Below the pieces are notes generated by a model. The model searched no databases, was not told the origin of the DNA, and saw only the letters and a program-made list of their open reading frames with translations. A stretch of 38,852 nucleotides of DNA from Bacteroidaceae bacterium (lineage in GTDB: Bacteria; Bacteroidota; Bacteroidia; Bacteroidales; Bacteroidaceae): NCBI GenBank assembly GCA_017617575.1, contig JAFZVY010000021.1, positions 1-38,852 of the forward strand. The letters run 5' to 3'. The first letter of the stretch is position 1. Every line of letters starts with the position of its first letter. Both the position numbers and the translations under genes were made by a program. Below are positions 1-8,159 of the stretch, piece by piece.

Positions 1-1
1 A

Positions 2-130
2 TTGTTGGCAGCGGCAGCTTACAACTTCAAAAGATCCATGAAAGTTCTTTTGTATCCATTTTTAGATTTGGTCAAAAAAGTGTTCGAGATGCTATTTTGC
101 AATAGCATCTCGATGAAATATACTTTTTAA
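2..130 (+). mobile_element. C-terminal fragment of an IS transposase (IS5/IS1182-like)
   Basis: The frame is open from the window edge and ends at TAA 128-130, giving 42 residues that start LLAAAAYNFKRSMKVLLY. The segment AAAAYNFKR followed by hydrophobic and basic residues is the usual C-terminus of Bacteroidetes DDE transposases of the IS5/IS1182 type, where it follows the last catalytic Glu. No catalytic residue lies inside the window, so the family call rests on this tail alone. The element continues to the left of the window. The stop lies only 16 bases before the start of the next gene. It could instead be a degenerate remnant. Confidence 0.6.
84..113. repeat. Perfect 13-bp inverted repeat at the end of the transposase frame
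   Basis: The arms TCGAGATGCTATT (84-96) and AATAGCATCTCGA (101-113) are exact complements around a TTGC loop. The hairpin lies inside the last codons of the transposase fragment. On the minus strand it is followed, a few bases on, by a run of T. It could stop transcription entering from the right, or block translation of read-through transcripts into the IS. No classical terminal inverted repeat could be defined without the other IS end. Confidence 0.6.
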
Positions 131-146
131 GGGATGACTAACTAAT

Positions 147-2300
147 ATGAAGAATAAAGTACTTGCCTTAGTTGCATCAGTAATCCTCCTATGCCCAATC
201 GGTTCTGTGGCTCAGAACAACGATTCCGATAACAAACAAATGATGGAAGTGGCGGCTGGAGTAAAGATTTATTATCCTGCTAAGATGGGATTTTCACAGA
301 ATGAGCCTGTGGAGAATGTAATCAACATGATTACAATGTATAATCAGCATTCGGATTTTACGCTTATGGTGAATGGAGAGAATTATCTCCAGAGCCGCGA
401 GTCGTTCCTTGCCCATACTCTTGTAGCGGACGTGGAACGTATAGAGATTATCACAGACCCAAGTATCTGTGGCAATAATATCGGCACGGATGGAAACATC
501 AACATCGTGCTTCGCAAGATAGAGGAAGGCACTCACGGATATGGTGGTCTTCAATATGACATGAACGATGATGATGATTTTATTTTTGAGAAGCTTTGCC
601 CTTTCTTCAGTTTTGCTAATAAGACGGGAAACTGGTCTGTATGGTTTGGGGGCTTGATGAACTATAAGGCAAACAGACATGAGTTTGTTGGTGTGAAGGA
701 TGGCTATTCATACCCATATATATCAAAGTTGAACTTTGATGTGATACGAACTGTCCAAAAAGACGAAATGGGTGTTGAGACAAAAATGTATTCTTTTGAT
801 GTAGGAACAAACTATAAAGATGCAACTGATGATGTTACGATACGTTTGTCATATTATAATTCTCCAGTCATAAGTTTTCAGTCTTTTTATCAGAAATACA
901 TTGGCTTCAAGCATATATTTGATATTGAAGATTGGCATAATGAGGAAGATTCATATTATTATGAACATAGGTTGACTGATACCGAATCAAAGATTTATCA
1001 CACAACAACTTCGTTTGATTGGAAGCATATCTTTAATGATAAACTGTCTCTTAACACAACTTTAGGACAGGAATGGTTTAGGCAGAATGATAATAACAGC
1101 TTCATCACTTTAATTGATAGGGGAGCGGATAAAACTCCGTCTTTGGAAGTTTTTAATGATGACCACTCTTATGCCCGTAATGCTCCTTCTACTAAGGTGT
1201 CATCTACCTTGTTTGATGTGTATGCAGATTACAAGCCAATGAGGGAACTGACCATTAGGGGCGGTGTTGCATCCAATTGGATAAATGTGAAGGGTGAAGA
1301 TAAACAGGTTGGTTTGTCATCAGATGAAAACAAAATTTCACAATATATGCCTTACCTCCTTGCGCAGTATTCTGTCGGACAGTTTACACTGAGTGCTGGC
1401 GAGCGTATTAGTTTCAACGACTTCAAGTATAAGGACTATAACTATGCCAACTATAACAGCACGATGACGGATGATAGCATAATCGTCAAGAATGTAGACA
1501 AGTCTTTCAATACTTCAATCACAAGTGCAAGTATTACTTGGATGCCAAATGCTAATCATAAAGTGATGGCAGCATGGAGACATCACAAGGACATGTCACA
1601 TTCGTTTGACAGAGGAAATTATCAGCAAAGTACGATGGAGGAAAGGTTGCATGATATATATTACTACTATTACGATGTGATAACTATTCAAAAGGAGAAG
1701 AGCCATGATGTTTTCGACCTCAGCTATGCTTATTGTGGCAAGAATATAAGTGCTGGCATCAACGCCAAGTATGTGAACAAGGATTATGAAGAAGGCTCTT
1801 ATGTGGAGCCATCCAAGGTGTTTAATCACACGGTATCATTAACTGACTACTATTCTGTGTCAGCCTCTGCCATGTACACCTATAGCATATTCAGCCTTGC
1901 TGCTGACGTTGATTACTACAAGAACAACTATGAGACACTTCCAACTTCGGGTGCTATTATAGAGAAAGGTAGTTCAAGGAATATGTGGGCGGTTCGTCTC
2001 ACTCCTATGGTCACTCTTCCATACGGATTCAATCTCTCAGCTTCTGCTGCTGTGTTGAGCACACGCCAGACGCACCCTCTCATTTCTGAGATTACTGGAC
2101 GTCGCAAGGATAAGTGGCTCACAGTCCGTGCATCCAAGCAATTCGGTGGTGCAGAGTTATATGTTAAATGGGAAAATGCCTTCGACAAGCGTGAGGAAGA
2201 TCATGTAAGGTACGATAAAGGTGAGACAGCATCTGAAGCTGCTACTTTGACAAACAACTATTCAAGCCGTTTTGTCATCGGTGGTAGTGTTAGGTTCTAA
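147..2300 (+). CDS. Outer membrane beta-barrel protein, TonB-receptor-like (OMP_b-brl_3 type)
   Basis: A 717-residue exported protein. Residues 1-22 form a signal peptide ending SVAQ. Residues of about 30-130 look like a reduced TonB-receptor plug: VERIEIITDPS followed by GTDGNINIVLRK matches the family pattern IERIEVITNPS...GTGGIINIVLKK. The rest alternates aromatic and polar residues in repeated amphipathic strands and ends SSRFVIGGSVRF with a terminal Phe, as outer-membrane barrels do. The N-terminal carboxypeptidase-regulatory-like domain common in this family is missing, and no SusD-like partner follows. Ligand unknown; small-molecule uptake or a structural or signalling role are all possible. 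The start is the first ATG before the signal peptide, 16 bases after an IS stop codon, so the native promoter may have been displaced. Confidence 0.8.
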   Translation: MKNKVLALVASVILLCPIGSVAQNNDSDNKQMMEVAAGVKIYYPAKMGFSQNEPVENVINMITMYNQHSDFTLMVNGENYLQSRESFLAHTLVADVERIEIITDPSICGNNIGTDGNINIVLRKIEEGTHGYGGLQYDMNDDDDFIFEKLCPFFSFANKTGNWSVWFGGLMNYKANRHEFVGVKDGYSYPYISKLNFDVIRTVQKDEMGVETKMYSFDVGTNYKDATDDVTIRLSYYNSPVISFQSFYQKYIGFKHIFDIEDWHNEEDSYYYEHRLTDTESKIYHTTTSFDWKHIFNDKLSLNTTLGQEWFRQNDNNSFITLIDRGADKTPSLEVFNDDHSYARNAPSTKVSSTLFDVYADYKPMRELTIRGGVASNWINVKGEDKQVGLSSDENKISQYMPYLLAQYSVGQFTLSAGERISFNDFKYKDYNYANYNSTMTDDSIIVKNVDKSFNTSITSASITWMPNANHKVMAAWRHHKDMSHSFDRGNYQQSTMEERLHDIYYYYYDVITIQKEKSHDVFDLSYAYCGKNISAGINAKYVNKDYEEGSYVEPSKVFNHTVSLTDYYSVSASAMYTYSIFSLAADVDYYKNNYETLPTSGAIIEKGSSRNMWAVRLTPMVTLPYGFNLSASAAVLSTRQTHPLISEITGRRKDKWLTVRASKQFGGAELYVKWENAFDKREEDHVRYDKGETASEAATLTNNYSSRFVIGGSVRF

Positions 2301-2325
2301 AGTTTAGTTATTCGTACAAATAACA

Positions 2326-2376
2326 GAAATGCTCAATGGCTTTGCGTATAGAAAGTCATTGAGCATTTCTTTGTTT
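2326..2376 (+). terminator. Intrinsic terminator after the outer membrane protein gene
   Basis: The 14-bp arms AGAAATGCTCAATG (2326-2339) and CATTGAGCATTTCT (2357-2370) are perfectly complementary and are followed by a T-rich stretch. It begins 26 bases after the stop codon. Confidence 0.85.
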
Positions 2377-2433
2377 TATGCCTGTAAAACGGTTGTTTAA
2401 TGTGTGTTAGGTAACAATTTATATTACAATTGC

Positions 2434-2473
2434 GTCCTACCGTATAACCTCAAAACCGAACAACCGTATAACC
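2434..2473. repeat. Five-unit degenerate 8-bp tandem array (NNNNNACC)
   Basis: Five consecutive octamers each end in ACC; examples are GTATAACC (twice) and TCAAAACC. The array ends three bases short of the transporter's stop codon, so it lies in its 3' untranslated region. The same octamers recur at 24482-24600, after etfB. Confidence 0.75.
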
Positions 2474-2476
2474 ATC

Positions 2477-3847
2477 CTAATAGAACATCATCGTTAGTGC
2501 GTAGCCCACGATGGTAGAGACGATGACGCTGATAAGTCCAGGCATCATGAAGGAGTGGTTGAGCAGGTATTTACCGATGACGGTTGTACCTGTACGGTCG
2601 AAGTTGACTGTGGCGATATCTGATGGATAGTTCGGAATGAAGAAATATCCATATACAGATGGGAGTACGCCAAGGAGTACTGGGCCAGGGATGCCAAGCT
2701 TGTAGGCAAGTGGAAGCATAGCCACAACTACCGCTCCTTGTGAATTGATGAGCACGGACACTATGAAGAATGCAAATGCTATTGTCCAAGGATATTCGCT
2801 GACAATCTCGGTGAGTCCTTCCTGCATCGTTCCAAGGTGGTTGGCAAAGTATGTATCGGCAAGCCATGCAATACCGTAGATAGCGACTACAGCCACCATA
2901 CCAGACTGCCATACGGCTCCACCCACGGCCTTCTTTGGTTGTGCCTTGCAGAAGATAATCATGAGGGCGGCTGCCGTGATAAGCACAATCTGGATGATGA
3001 TGTTCATGCCGAGTGGCTTGAGTACAGGTGAACCATCTTCAAGTGTTTTGCCTGTGTCAAATACTGGACGTATGTCATGGCCGGAGATCTGGAACACGGA
3101 GAACATCACAATGGCGAGAATGGCGAAACAGAATATCATTACCGCACGCTTTGCATCAGGTGATATCTCTTTATCAAGAGTGGTGCTTGTACCGTAAAGC
3201 TGAGCACGGAACTCCTTGTTCTCAAGCCTCTTCTGAAACTCAGGGTCCTTGTCGAGATCAAGACCACGGTGGTAGGATGCGAATGAAGCACATATCAATC
3301 CGCATAGACATGCTGGTATTGTAACGGCAATGACCTCGAGGTTGTTTACGTCAAATCCGTTGGCATTGGATATGACCACGAATGATGCCACAGCTGCTGC
3401 AATTGGTGAACATGTGATGCCCACCTGCGAAGCCACGCTTGCCACGGCACATGGTCGCTCTGGACGTATGCCTTTCTTTATGGCGATATCCACGATGATA
3501 GGCGTGAGTGTATAGACCACATGACCTGTACCCACGAGTACCGTGAGGGAGAACGTACATATAGGTGCAAGGAACGTGATGTGTTCTGGGTGTTTTCTCA
3601 ATAACTTCTCTGCCATCTGTATGAGCCAATCCATACCTCCTGCTGCCTGCATGATACCAGCACAGGTAACAGCAGCTATGATGATATAAATAACATCCGT
3701 AGGAGGATTACCCGGTTTTAGCCCAAAACCGAAGACGAGTATTGCAAGTCCGATGCCTGAAATTGCTCCTAAGGCAAGACTTCCGTAGCGTGAGCCTACA
3801 TAGAGGCAAATGAGAACTACCAAGAGTTCAAGTGTCATTAATAGCAT
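2477..3847 (-). CDS. dcuB: Anaerobic C4-dicarboxylate transporter (Dcu family)
   Basis: A 456-residue inner-membrane protein with about ten to twelve hydrophobic helices. The N-terminal motif VLICLYVGSRYGSLALGA, the stretch GTGHVVYTLTPIIVDIA and the block ASVASQVGITCSPIAAAV are hallmarks of DcuA/DcuB carriers, which exchange fumarate, malate or aspartate for succinate. In succinate-producing Bacteroidales this exports succinate and supports fumarate respiration. The length is normal for the family. DcuA versus DcuB cannot be separated with certainty by eye. Two starts are possible, 3847 and 3838 (three codons shorter). A TAnnTTTG box lies about 40 bases upstream. It appears to be monocistronic. 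Confidence 0.88.
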   Translation of the reverse strand: MLLMTLELLVVLICLYVGSRYGSLALGAISGIGLAILVFGFGLKPGNPPTDVIYIIIAAVTCAGIMQAAGGMDWLIQMAEKLLRKHPEHITFLAPICTFSLTVLVGTGHVVYTLTPIIVDIAIKKGIRPERPCAVASVASQVGITCSPIAAAVASFVVISNANGFDVNNLEVIAVTIPACLCGLICASFASYHRGLDLDKDPEFQKRLENKEFRAQLYGTSTTLDKEISPDAKRAVMIFCFAILAIVMFSVFQISGHDIRPVFDTGKTLEDGSPVLKPLGMNIIIQIVLITAAALMIIFCKAQPKKAVGGAVWQSGMVAVVAIYGIAWLADTYFANHLGTMQEGLTEIVSEYPWTIAFAFFIVSVLINSQGAVVVAMLPLAYKLGIPGPVLLGVLPSVYGYFFIPNYPSDIATVNFDRTGTTVIGKYLLNHSFMMPGLISVIVSTIVGYALTMMFY

Positions 3848-3884
3848 AGTTCTTAATTCTTTTTTAACATTTCACTTACATTGG

Positions 3885-3892
3885 CAAAAATA
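3885..3892 (-). promoter_or_regulatory. -7 box of the dcu promoter
   Basis: On the minus strand the sequence reads TATTTTTG, a match to the Bacteroidetes primary-sigma -7 element TAnnTTTG. No exact TTTG -33 box lies at the usual 19-21 base distance (CTTGG is nearest). It is 37 bases upstream of the start codon. Confidence 0.55.
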
Positions 3893-3945
3893 CGTTATTT
3901 TAATTAACTACACCAAGAAAAAGGACAAAAATTATTCATAAAGTA

Positions 3946-3991
3946 ATAAAAAAATCCCTCCTTGTGCCACAAATGGCAGGCAGGAGGGATT
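3946..3991 (-). terminator. Intrinsic terminator of the secreted nuclease-like gene
   Basis: The arms AATCCCTCCT (3953-3962) and AGGAGGGATT (3982-3991) pair perfectly. In the minus direction the hairpin is followed by seven T (A-run at 3946-3952 on the plus strand). It begins 20 bases after the stop codon of the 4012-6750 gene. Confidence 0.85.
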
Positions 3992-4011
3992 ACTATTCCT
4001 ATGAAATGTCC

Positions 4012-6750
4012 TTATTTCTTAATTTTCTTTGCTCCTTCTGTGGTGTGTATAATGTTGACACCTGTGCTGAGCGACTTTGTACGAGTACCATTGAGGTTGT
4101 AGATTTTGGCTTCCCCACTATTGTTGCTGTCTATGTCAGGAATGGCAGTAACGTTATTTATGCGTAGAGGTGCCTCGTAGTAGGTAGTGCCAAGATACTC
4201 TATCTGGAAGTTGTCAAAGCATGTCCAGCTTGAAGTCGTCTTTGTCGTCGTAGGCTTACCTATGGCTATGCGGAGTGTGCCGTCAGTCACGTTGAAGTCA
4301 AGCGTGTTGTTGTAGTAGCCAGCATTGAAGAATCCTGACGCATCCTCCATTCCGTCTGGTATGTAGTAGCCGTTATTGTCCGTATAGCCAGCACCTATAG
4401 GAGTGGTGCAATGTGCAGAGTACATACTTGCTATGCGTGTGCTAACCTGATTGCTGCCAGTACCTGCATAGAGGAGTGTGTGGATTGTACCCGGATTGTT
4501 CTGGTTCTTGTTGCCGTCGCGGTAGAATGCCTGACAAGTGACGCGATAATGTCCATTAGGCACGCCTGTTACTGTCTGACTAATCTCCCATGTAGTGGCG
4601 TACGTTGTCCAACCGCTGTATGAACTGATGTAAACCTCGGCACAAGGATTGCCGTTGTAGTCTTGGATAATTCCGTTGCATAAGTTATACGAAATCTTTG
4701 TTGCGTCAGGGCTTATGTTGTTGTTCCAGTGGCTGCGACCCTCTGTGTCGTTGCGGTCAAAGTTTGCACCCTTGAGAAGGTGTGTCACGTTCATTGGATT
4801 GCTTTCAGAAGCATCCTGCATGAGTGCAAGAAGATCATCGGCTCTGATGAACTCCCACTTCTGGAAAGTGTCGCTTGCGTTATACTGTGCACAAGTGACG
4901 TAGCGAGTGTTTGCTCCGTATGGGAACGTAGTTGGGTCGTTGCCTGTAAGAGCCATTGTAGTACCGTTGTCATTGTAAGTCAATGTGTAATAGTTACCAT
5001 CCTTTATGACGTTCCACTTCTGTTCGCTTGTTGCATCCATGTAAGGGTCACCCTGCGAAAGGTAGCCAATGTTTGACTGAATGACGTACTTGCCGTTTGA
5101 TAGGTTGAAGTTCATTGGTGAACCATATTTGCCCTGCACGGCATGAGTGCCCCACCATCCACCTTGCTTGAGGAATGCACCTGTGGCCACGTTACGGAGG
5201 TAATACTCACCTGTAATCTCGTCTTCTGGTTGAGGTGTTGGCACTGGCTCAGTTCGCTCTGAGTAGCTGAACTCTATCACACATGGCCAGTGGTCGGCAA
5301 GAGGCTCGCCCTCGTCGTTGATGAAACTGAGGTCTTGGAGGTATGTCTCTGCCTGAATCTGTATGTCGCTTTCGGTATTGTTGATGTAGAAAATCTTATC
5401 AACAACCTCACCCTTGCGGTAGCCCTCGTTGCTTGCCATTATGGAGTTGCCGCCATATACAGGATAGATGCCATCACGTGCATGCTCTATCCAAGCATCC
5501 TTGATGGTGAAACGGCTGTCGGCATTTATGCGGTCGATGAGGATTGTCTTTACTCGGTCACGTGTGTAGCGACAGTTGGTGTCACCTATGATAAGTATAG
5601 GATTGCCATTGTTTGAAGCCAAGATAGCATCTACGAGTTGGTTCATCTGTGACTCACGTGCAAGGTTGTCGCCTTCGCTGTCCTCTGCATCCATGTGGAG
5701 GGTATAGACGTCAATCTGTGTATTGTCCGTGAGTGTGATGGTGTAGAAACGGTAGCCTTTGTCTATGAGGCCGTCAGCTCCGTCGCTTGTGTAGCCGTAG
5801 TGTGAATTCCAGCGTACCCATCTCTCATTTGTTGCCGTTGCCTTGTCCTTGTTCCAGAAGAAGTTGAGGCCGTCAATGTTGAATACAGGCGATGTCTGTG
5901 AGATGATGCGTGAGTAGGCAGAAAGTGTAGCCTCTATCTTGCCACGGTGAGTACCTTGGTTATAGATGCTGCCAATCTCGTTCATTATCTCTGTGTTGTA
6001 GTTGAAATCTTCACTCACGCCAATGAAGTCGTAACCCATGTTCACGAGTTTCCTTCCTATGGCAGTTGCTCCTGCACTTTCCTTGGCATCAGGATTGAGC
6101 GTATAGTTGTACACTCCTGCTATGCGTATTGTCTTTGGCATACCATCCACGTTCATGGAAGCTGCCACGAAACGCTTCTTTGCCATGTGTTCCTGATATT
6201 CTGCTTCTGTGATAAAGAGCCATTCCGACTTGCTCTTGTTGAAGCCCTCGTTGAGGTTGGCAATCTCACAGGCAGTACCTGCCCCGAACATCAGAGCTTT
6301 GGTAGTTCCGTCAGAAGTGTATGTAAGGTAGTAGCCTCTGTCGTCCGATGTCGTGAGAGAGAATGGCTGAGGCGTGCGACTTGTATAGTTAGTGTCACTT
6401 GAGCCATAGTTAGCATCTACAAATGGCAAGCCGTCAGACACAAACACGTAGTTATTCACGTTTGCGTTGTAACTCTGAGACGAGAGACTGTAGTGAGTGT
6501 TTATTGTCCATGTACTTCCACTCTTGCTCATTGTGCAGAGCAAAGGCTTACTGTTGTCGAGGCTCACTTGAGTGCCCCAACTGTTACCATACGACATAAA
6601 CTTCTCTTGATAGAGGTTGTAAAGATAGTAGCTTTGACCATTAATAGGTGTAGTACCCGTCCAAGCCTTTACCTCTTGTACACATACCATACATGAGGTA
6701 ATGAGAGAAAGGAACAATCCCTTGCTCACCTTGTTGATAATTGATTTCAT
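4012..6750 (-). CDS. Secreted multidomain endonuclease/exonuclease/phosphatase-fold protein with sorting tail
   Basis: A 912-residue exported protein. Residues 1-29 are a signal peptide. Residues of about 36-180 form a lectin-like module (YYLYNLYQEKFMSYGNSWGT), repeated near 515-650 (EYYLRNVATGAFLKQGGWWG). Between them, about 193-496, is an endonuclease/exonuclease/phosphatase fold: SMNVDG, E247, LHMD (352-354), IGDTN (388-392), D451 and ADHWP (485-489) match its metal and catalytic motifs. A jelly-roll-like region follows (about 670-865). The last 35 residues (KIYNLNGTRTKSL...AKKIKK) resemble the type A sorting tail of type IX secretion. The fold acts on nucleic acids, sphingomyelin or inositol phosphates; the substrate here is unknown. 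It has its own promoter and terminator. Confidence 0.8.
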   Translation of the reverse strand: MKSIINKVSKGLFLSLITSCMVCVQEVKAWTGTTPINGQSYYLYNLYQEKFMSYGNSWGTQVSLDNSKPLLCTMSKSGSTWTINTHYSLSSQSYNANVNNYVFVSDGLPFVDANYGSSDTNYTSRTPQPFSLTTSDDRGYYLTYTSDGTTKALMFGAGTACEIANLNEGFNKSKSEWLFITEAEYQEHMAKKRFVAASMNVDGMPKTIRIAGVYNYTLNPDAKESAGATAIGRKLVNMGYDFIGVSEDFNYNTEIMNEIGSIYNQGTHRGKIEATLSAYSRIISQTSPVFNIDGLNFFWNKDKATATNERWVRWNSHYGYTSDGADGLIDKGYRFYTITLTDNTQIDVYTLHMDAEDSEGDNLARESQMNQLVDAILASNNGNPILIIGDTNCRYTRDRVKTILIDRINADSRFTIKDAWIEHARDGIYPVYGGNSIMASNEGYRKGEVVDKIFYINNTESDIQIQAETYLQDLSFINDEGEPLADHWPCVIEFSYSERTEPVPTPQPEDEITGEYYLRNVATGAFLKQGGWWGTHAVQGKYGSPMNFNLSNGKYVIQSNIGYLSQGDPYMDATSEQKWNVIKDGNYYTLTYNDNGTTMALTGNDPTTFPYGANTRYVTCAQYNASDTFQKWEFIRADDLLALMQDASESNPMNVTHLLKGANFDRNDTEGRSHWNNNISPDATKISYNLCNGIIQDYNGNPCAEVYISSYSGWTTYATTWEISQTVTGVPNGHYRVTCQAFYRDGNKNQNNPGTIHTLLYAGTGSNQVSTRIASMYSAHCTTPIGAGYTDNNGYYIPDGMEDASGFFNAGYYNNTLDFNVTDGTLRIAIGKPTTTKTTSSWTCFDNFQIEYLGTTYYEAPLRINNVTAIPDIDSNNSGEAKIYNLNGTRTKSLSTGVNIIHTTEGAKKIKK

Positions 6751-6831
6751 TTGATTGCAAATTTTTTGGTAGGTTAGTTATGTGTAAATTATCTCTGGTT
6801 AGTTGTTTGTGAATTGATTTGGATTCGGTGG

Positions 6832-6864
6832 CAAATATACTGTTTTTATCTTTAACTACGCAAA
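6832..6864 (-). promoter_or_regulatory. Promoter of the secreted nuclease-like gene
   Basis: On the minus strand TTTG (6861-6864) is followed after 21 bases by TATATTTG (6832-6839), fitting the Bacteroidetes consensus TTTG N19-21 TAnnTTTG. The predicted 5' untranslated leader is about 75 bases. Confidence 0.75.
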
Positions 6865-6966
6865 TTTTCATCAAAAATTCTACGTATGCTCGTTTTTGAG
6901 GGCTTCACTCGCATTTTCATTGTCCCTTTTGTACACAAAATCAGTTGAGGAAGAATTAGAGACCCA

Positions 6967-7137
6967 TTAAGGAGGGTTAACGAAGGGTGAGAAACTGTTG
7001 ATATGCCATATTAGGCTCAGTAATTGACTTGCGACAATTCTTGCAAATCGTGTTATGTGTACATTATGTTTCCCTTACTATCCTCTACAAATTCGTAGAG
7101 AAATGTAGAGAAAACTAAGGGAATTGTAGGGAAATGA
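6967..7137. repeat. Gene-free stretch with 11-bp-phased words
   Basis: The gap between the divergent genes at 6750 and 7330 holds two promoters and two short arrays. At 6967-6988 TTAAGGAGGGT is followed by TAACGAAGGGT. At 7083-7137 five 11-mers follow in register, including CGTAGAGAAAT and GTAGAGAAAAC, preceded by the near-inverse CTCTACAAATT. The GTAGAGA word recurs in the array at 13538-13581. No coding potential was seen. Confidence 0.6.
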
Positions 7138-7179
7138 GAAGAAACAAAACATGAAAAGAGCAATTTGTTATCCATTTAT

Positions 7180-7210
7180 TTTGCATTAATGTATATTCTT
7201 GGTATTTTTG
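7180..7210 (+). promoter_or_regulatory. Promoter of the lipocalin-like lipoprotein gene
   Basis: TTTG (7180-7183), 19 bases, then TATTTTTG (7203-7210) matches the Bacteroidetes consensus. The predicted leader before the ATG at 7330 is about 110 bases. Confidence 0.75.
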
Positions 7211-7329
7211 CGGTATGTAATATGTGTGCATCGTTTTTGTGTACAACAAATAATAATCTTATCCTTGTTGATACAGGCTCGCACTCAGATTTGTTTTGAA
7301 ATATTAATTAATCATAAAACTATCTTGAA

Positions 7330-7842
7330 ATGAAAAAGATTTATTCTCTCTTATGTATGATGCTTGTAATGGCATCTGCTTTTTTATTCGCATCTTGTGG
7401 CGATGATAATGATGATGAAGATAGCTTGAGAAAGGCTATTGTTGGAACTTGGAAATCTGATATGGAAAGTGAAGAGCAATTTTTTGAAAAAGCTTCAGAT
7501 ATTGTAATTTTCTATTCAAATGGAGAATTTGAGTCTCAAACTAAGTTTCCTGCTGGTTTCAGAGAGACTTTAAGTTCTTATGATGCAAAAAACATAGATA
7601 TAGATGATGACGGTTTCTTTTATAGGGATAAGGGGCATTGGAATCTTAAAGGCAATCAAATTATTAGTCGAGTTGAGCAAGAATATTGCTATGAAAATCA
7701 CAATGATTGGGAGTGGCATAATGTTAAAGAAGAGGCAGATACCGCTTGGGTCTCTGTTGAAGGAGATAAAATGACTATGACTGTTGTCTGGGATTCATCA
7801 ACTGGAGAACTGAAGACTGGAACTCTTACTCGTTTGAAGTAA
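7330..7842 (+). CDS. Small lipoprotein, lipocalin-like
   Basis: A 170-residue lipoprotein: N-terminal KK, a hydrophobic stretch and the lipobox LFASC with the lipidated Cys near residue 23, followed by an acidic stretch (GDDNDDEDS) of the kind linked to surface export of Bacteroidetes lipoproteins. The mature part opens KAIVGTWKSD and continues with predicted beta strands (VIFYSNGEFES, GHWNLKGNQIISRVEQ, DKMTMTVVWDSSTGELKTGTLTRLK), the pattern of Bacteroidetes lipocalin-like proteins. Ligand unknown. It is monocistronic, with its own promoter upstream and a strong terminator directly after. Confidence 0.75.
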   Translation: MKKIYSLLCMMLVMASAFLFASCGDDNDDEDSLRKAIVGTWKSDMESEEQFFEKASDIVIFYSNGEFESQTKFPAGFRETLSSYDAKNIDIDDDGFFYRDKGHWNLKGNQIISRVEQEYCYENHNDWEWHNVKEEADTAWVSVEGDKMTMTVVWDSSTGELKTGTLTRLK

Positions 7843-7846
7843 AACT

Positions 7847-7891
7847 AAAAAGTGAGCAATGGATTTTTTTCCGTTGCTCACTTTTTGTTTT
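7847..7891 (+). terminator. Intrinsic terminator after the lipoprotein gene
   Basis: The 13-bp arms AAAAAGTGAGCAA (7847-7859) and TTGCTCACTTTTT (7874-7886) are exact complements and are followed by GTTTTT. The arms start four bases after the stop codon. Confidence 0.9.
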
Positions 7892-7904
7892 TCTATATGT
7901 GAAT

Positions 7905-7991
7905 TGCGGTGCGGGCATAAAAATCCCCGATACTCCGCTTGGGCACCGCATAAAGTCAATTAGCCGTACGCTTGGGGAATTTCGGGGATTT
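7905..7991. repeat. Two interleaved inverted repeats (possible pseudoknot)
   Basis: Stem A pairs TGCGGTGC (7905-7912) with GCACCGCA (7943-7950). Stem B pairs AAATCCCCGA (7921-7930) with TCGGGGATTT (7982-7991). The order A-B-A'-B' cannot form two nested hairpins; it is either a pseudoknot or two alternative structures. It lies between a terminator and the next promoter, so no known transcript obviously covers it. The rest of the gap 7892-8133 shows nothing else I can name. Confidence 0.5.
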
Positions 7992-8133
7992 GTATTGGCT
8001 TTACACAAGACAAATGTTATCTTGATGTATGTTAAGTGTCTAACTTTGGTTTATTTATGGTGCAAATGTATGTAAAAAACTTTAAACAAAGAAATATATT
8101 AACTACTTTTAAGTCTTTACCAATAAAAATGTG

Positions 8134-8141
8134 TATATTTG
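8134..8141 (+). promoter_or_regulatory. -7 box upstream of the DUF4254 gene
   Basis: TATATTTG matches TAnnTTTG. It lies 18 bases before the ATG at 8160. No exact TTTG stands 19-21 bases upstream. Confidence 0.6.
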
Positions 8142-8159
8142 CAGAAAAATTAGATTAGT

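Noticed and set aside
294-680. Minus-strand open frame inside the outer-membrane protein gene
   Set aside because: A shadow of the real gene: no promoter, no recognisable domain, and full overlap with a well-supported coding region.
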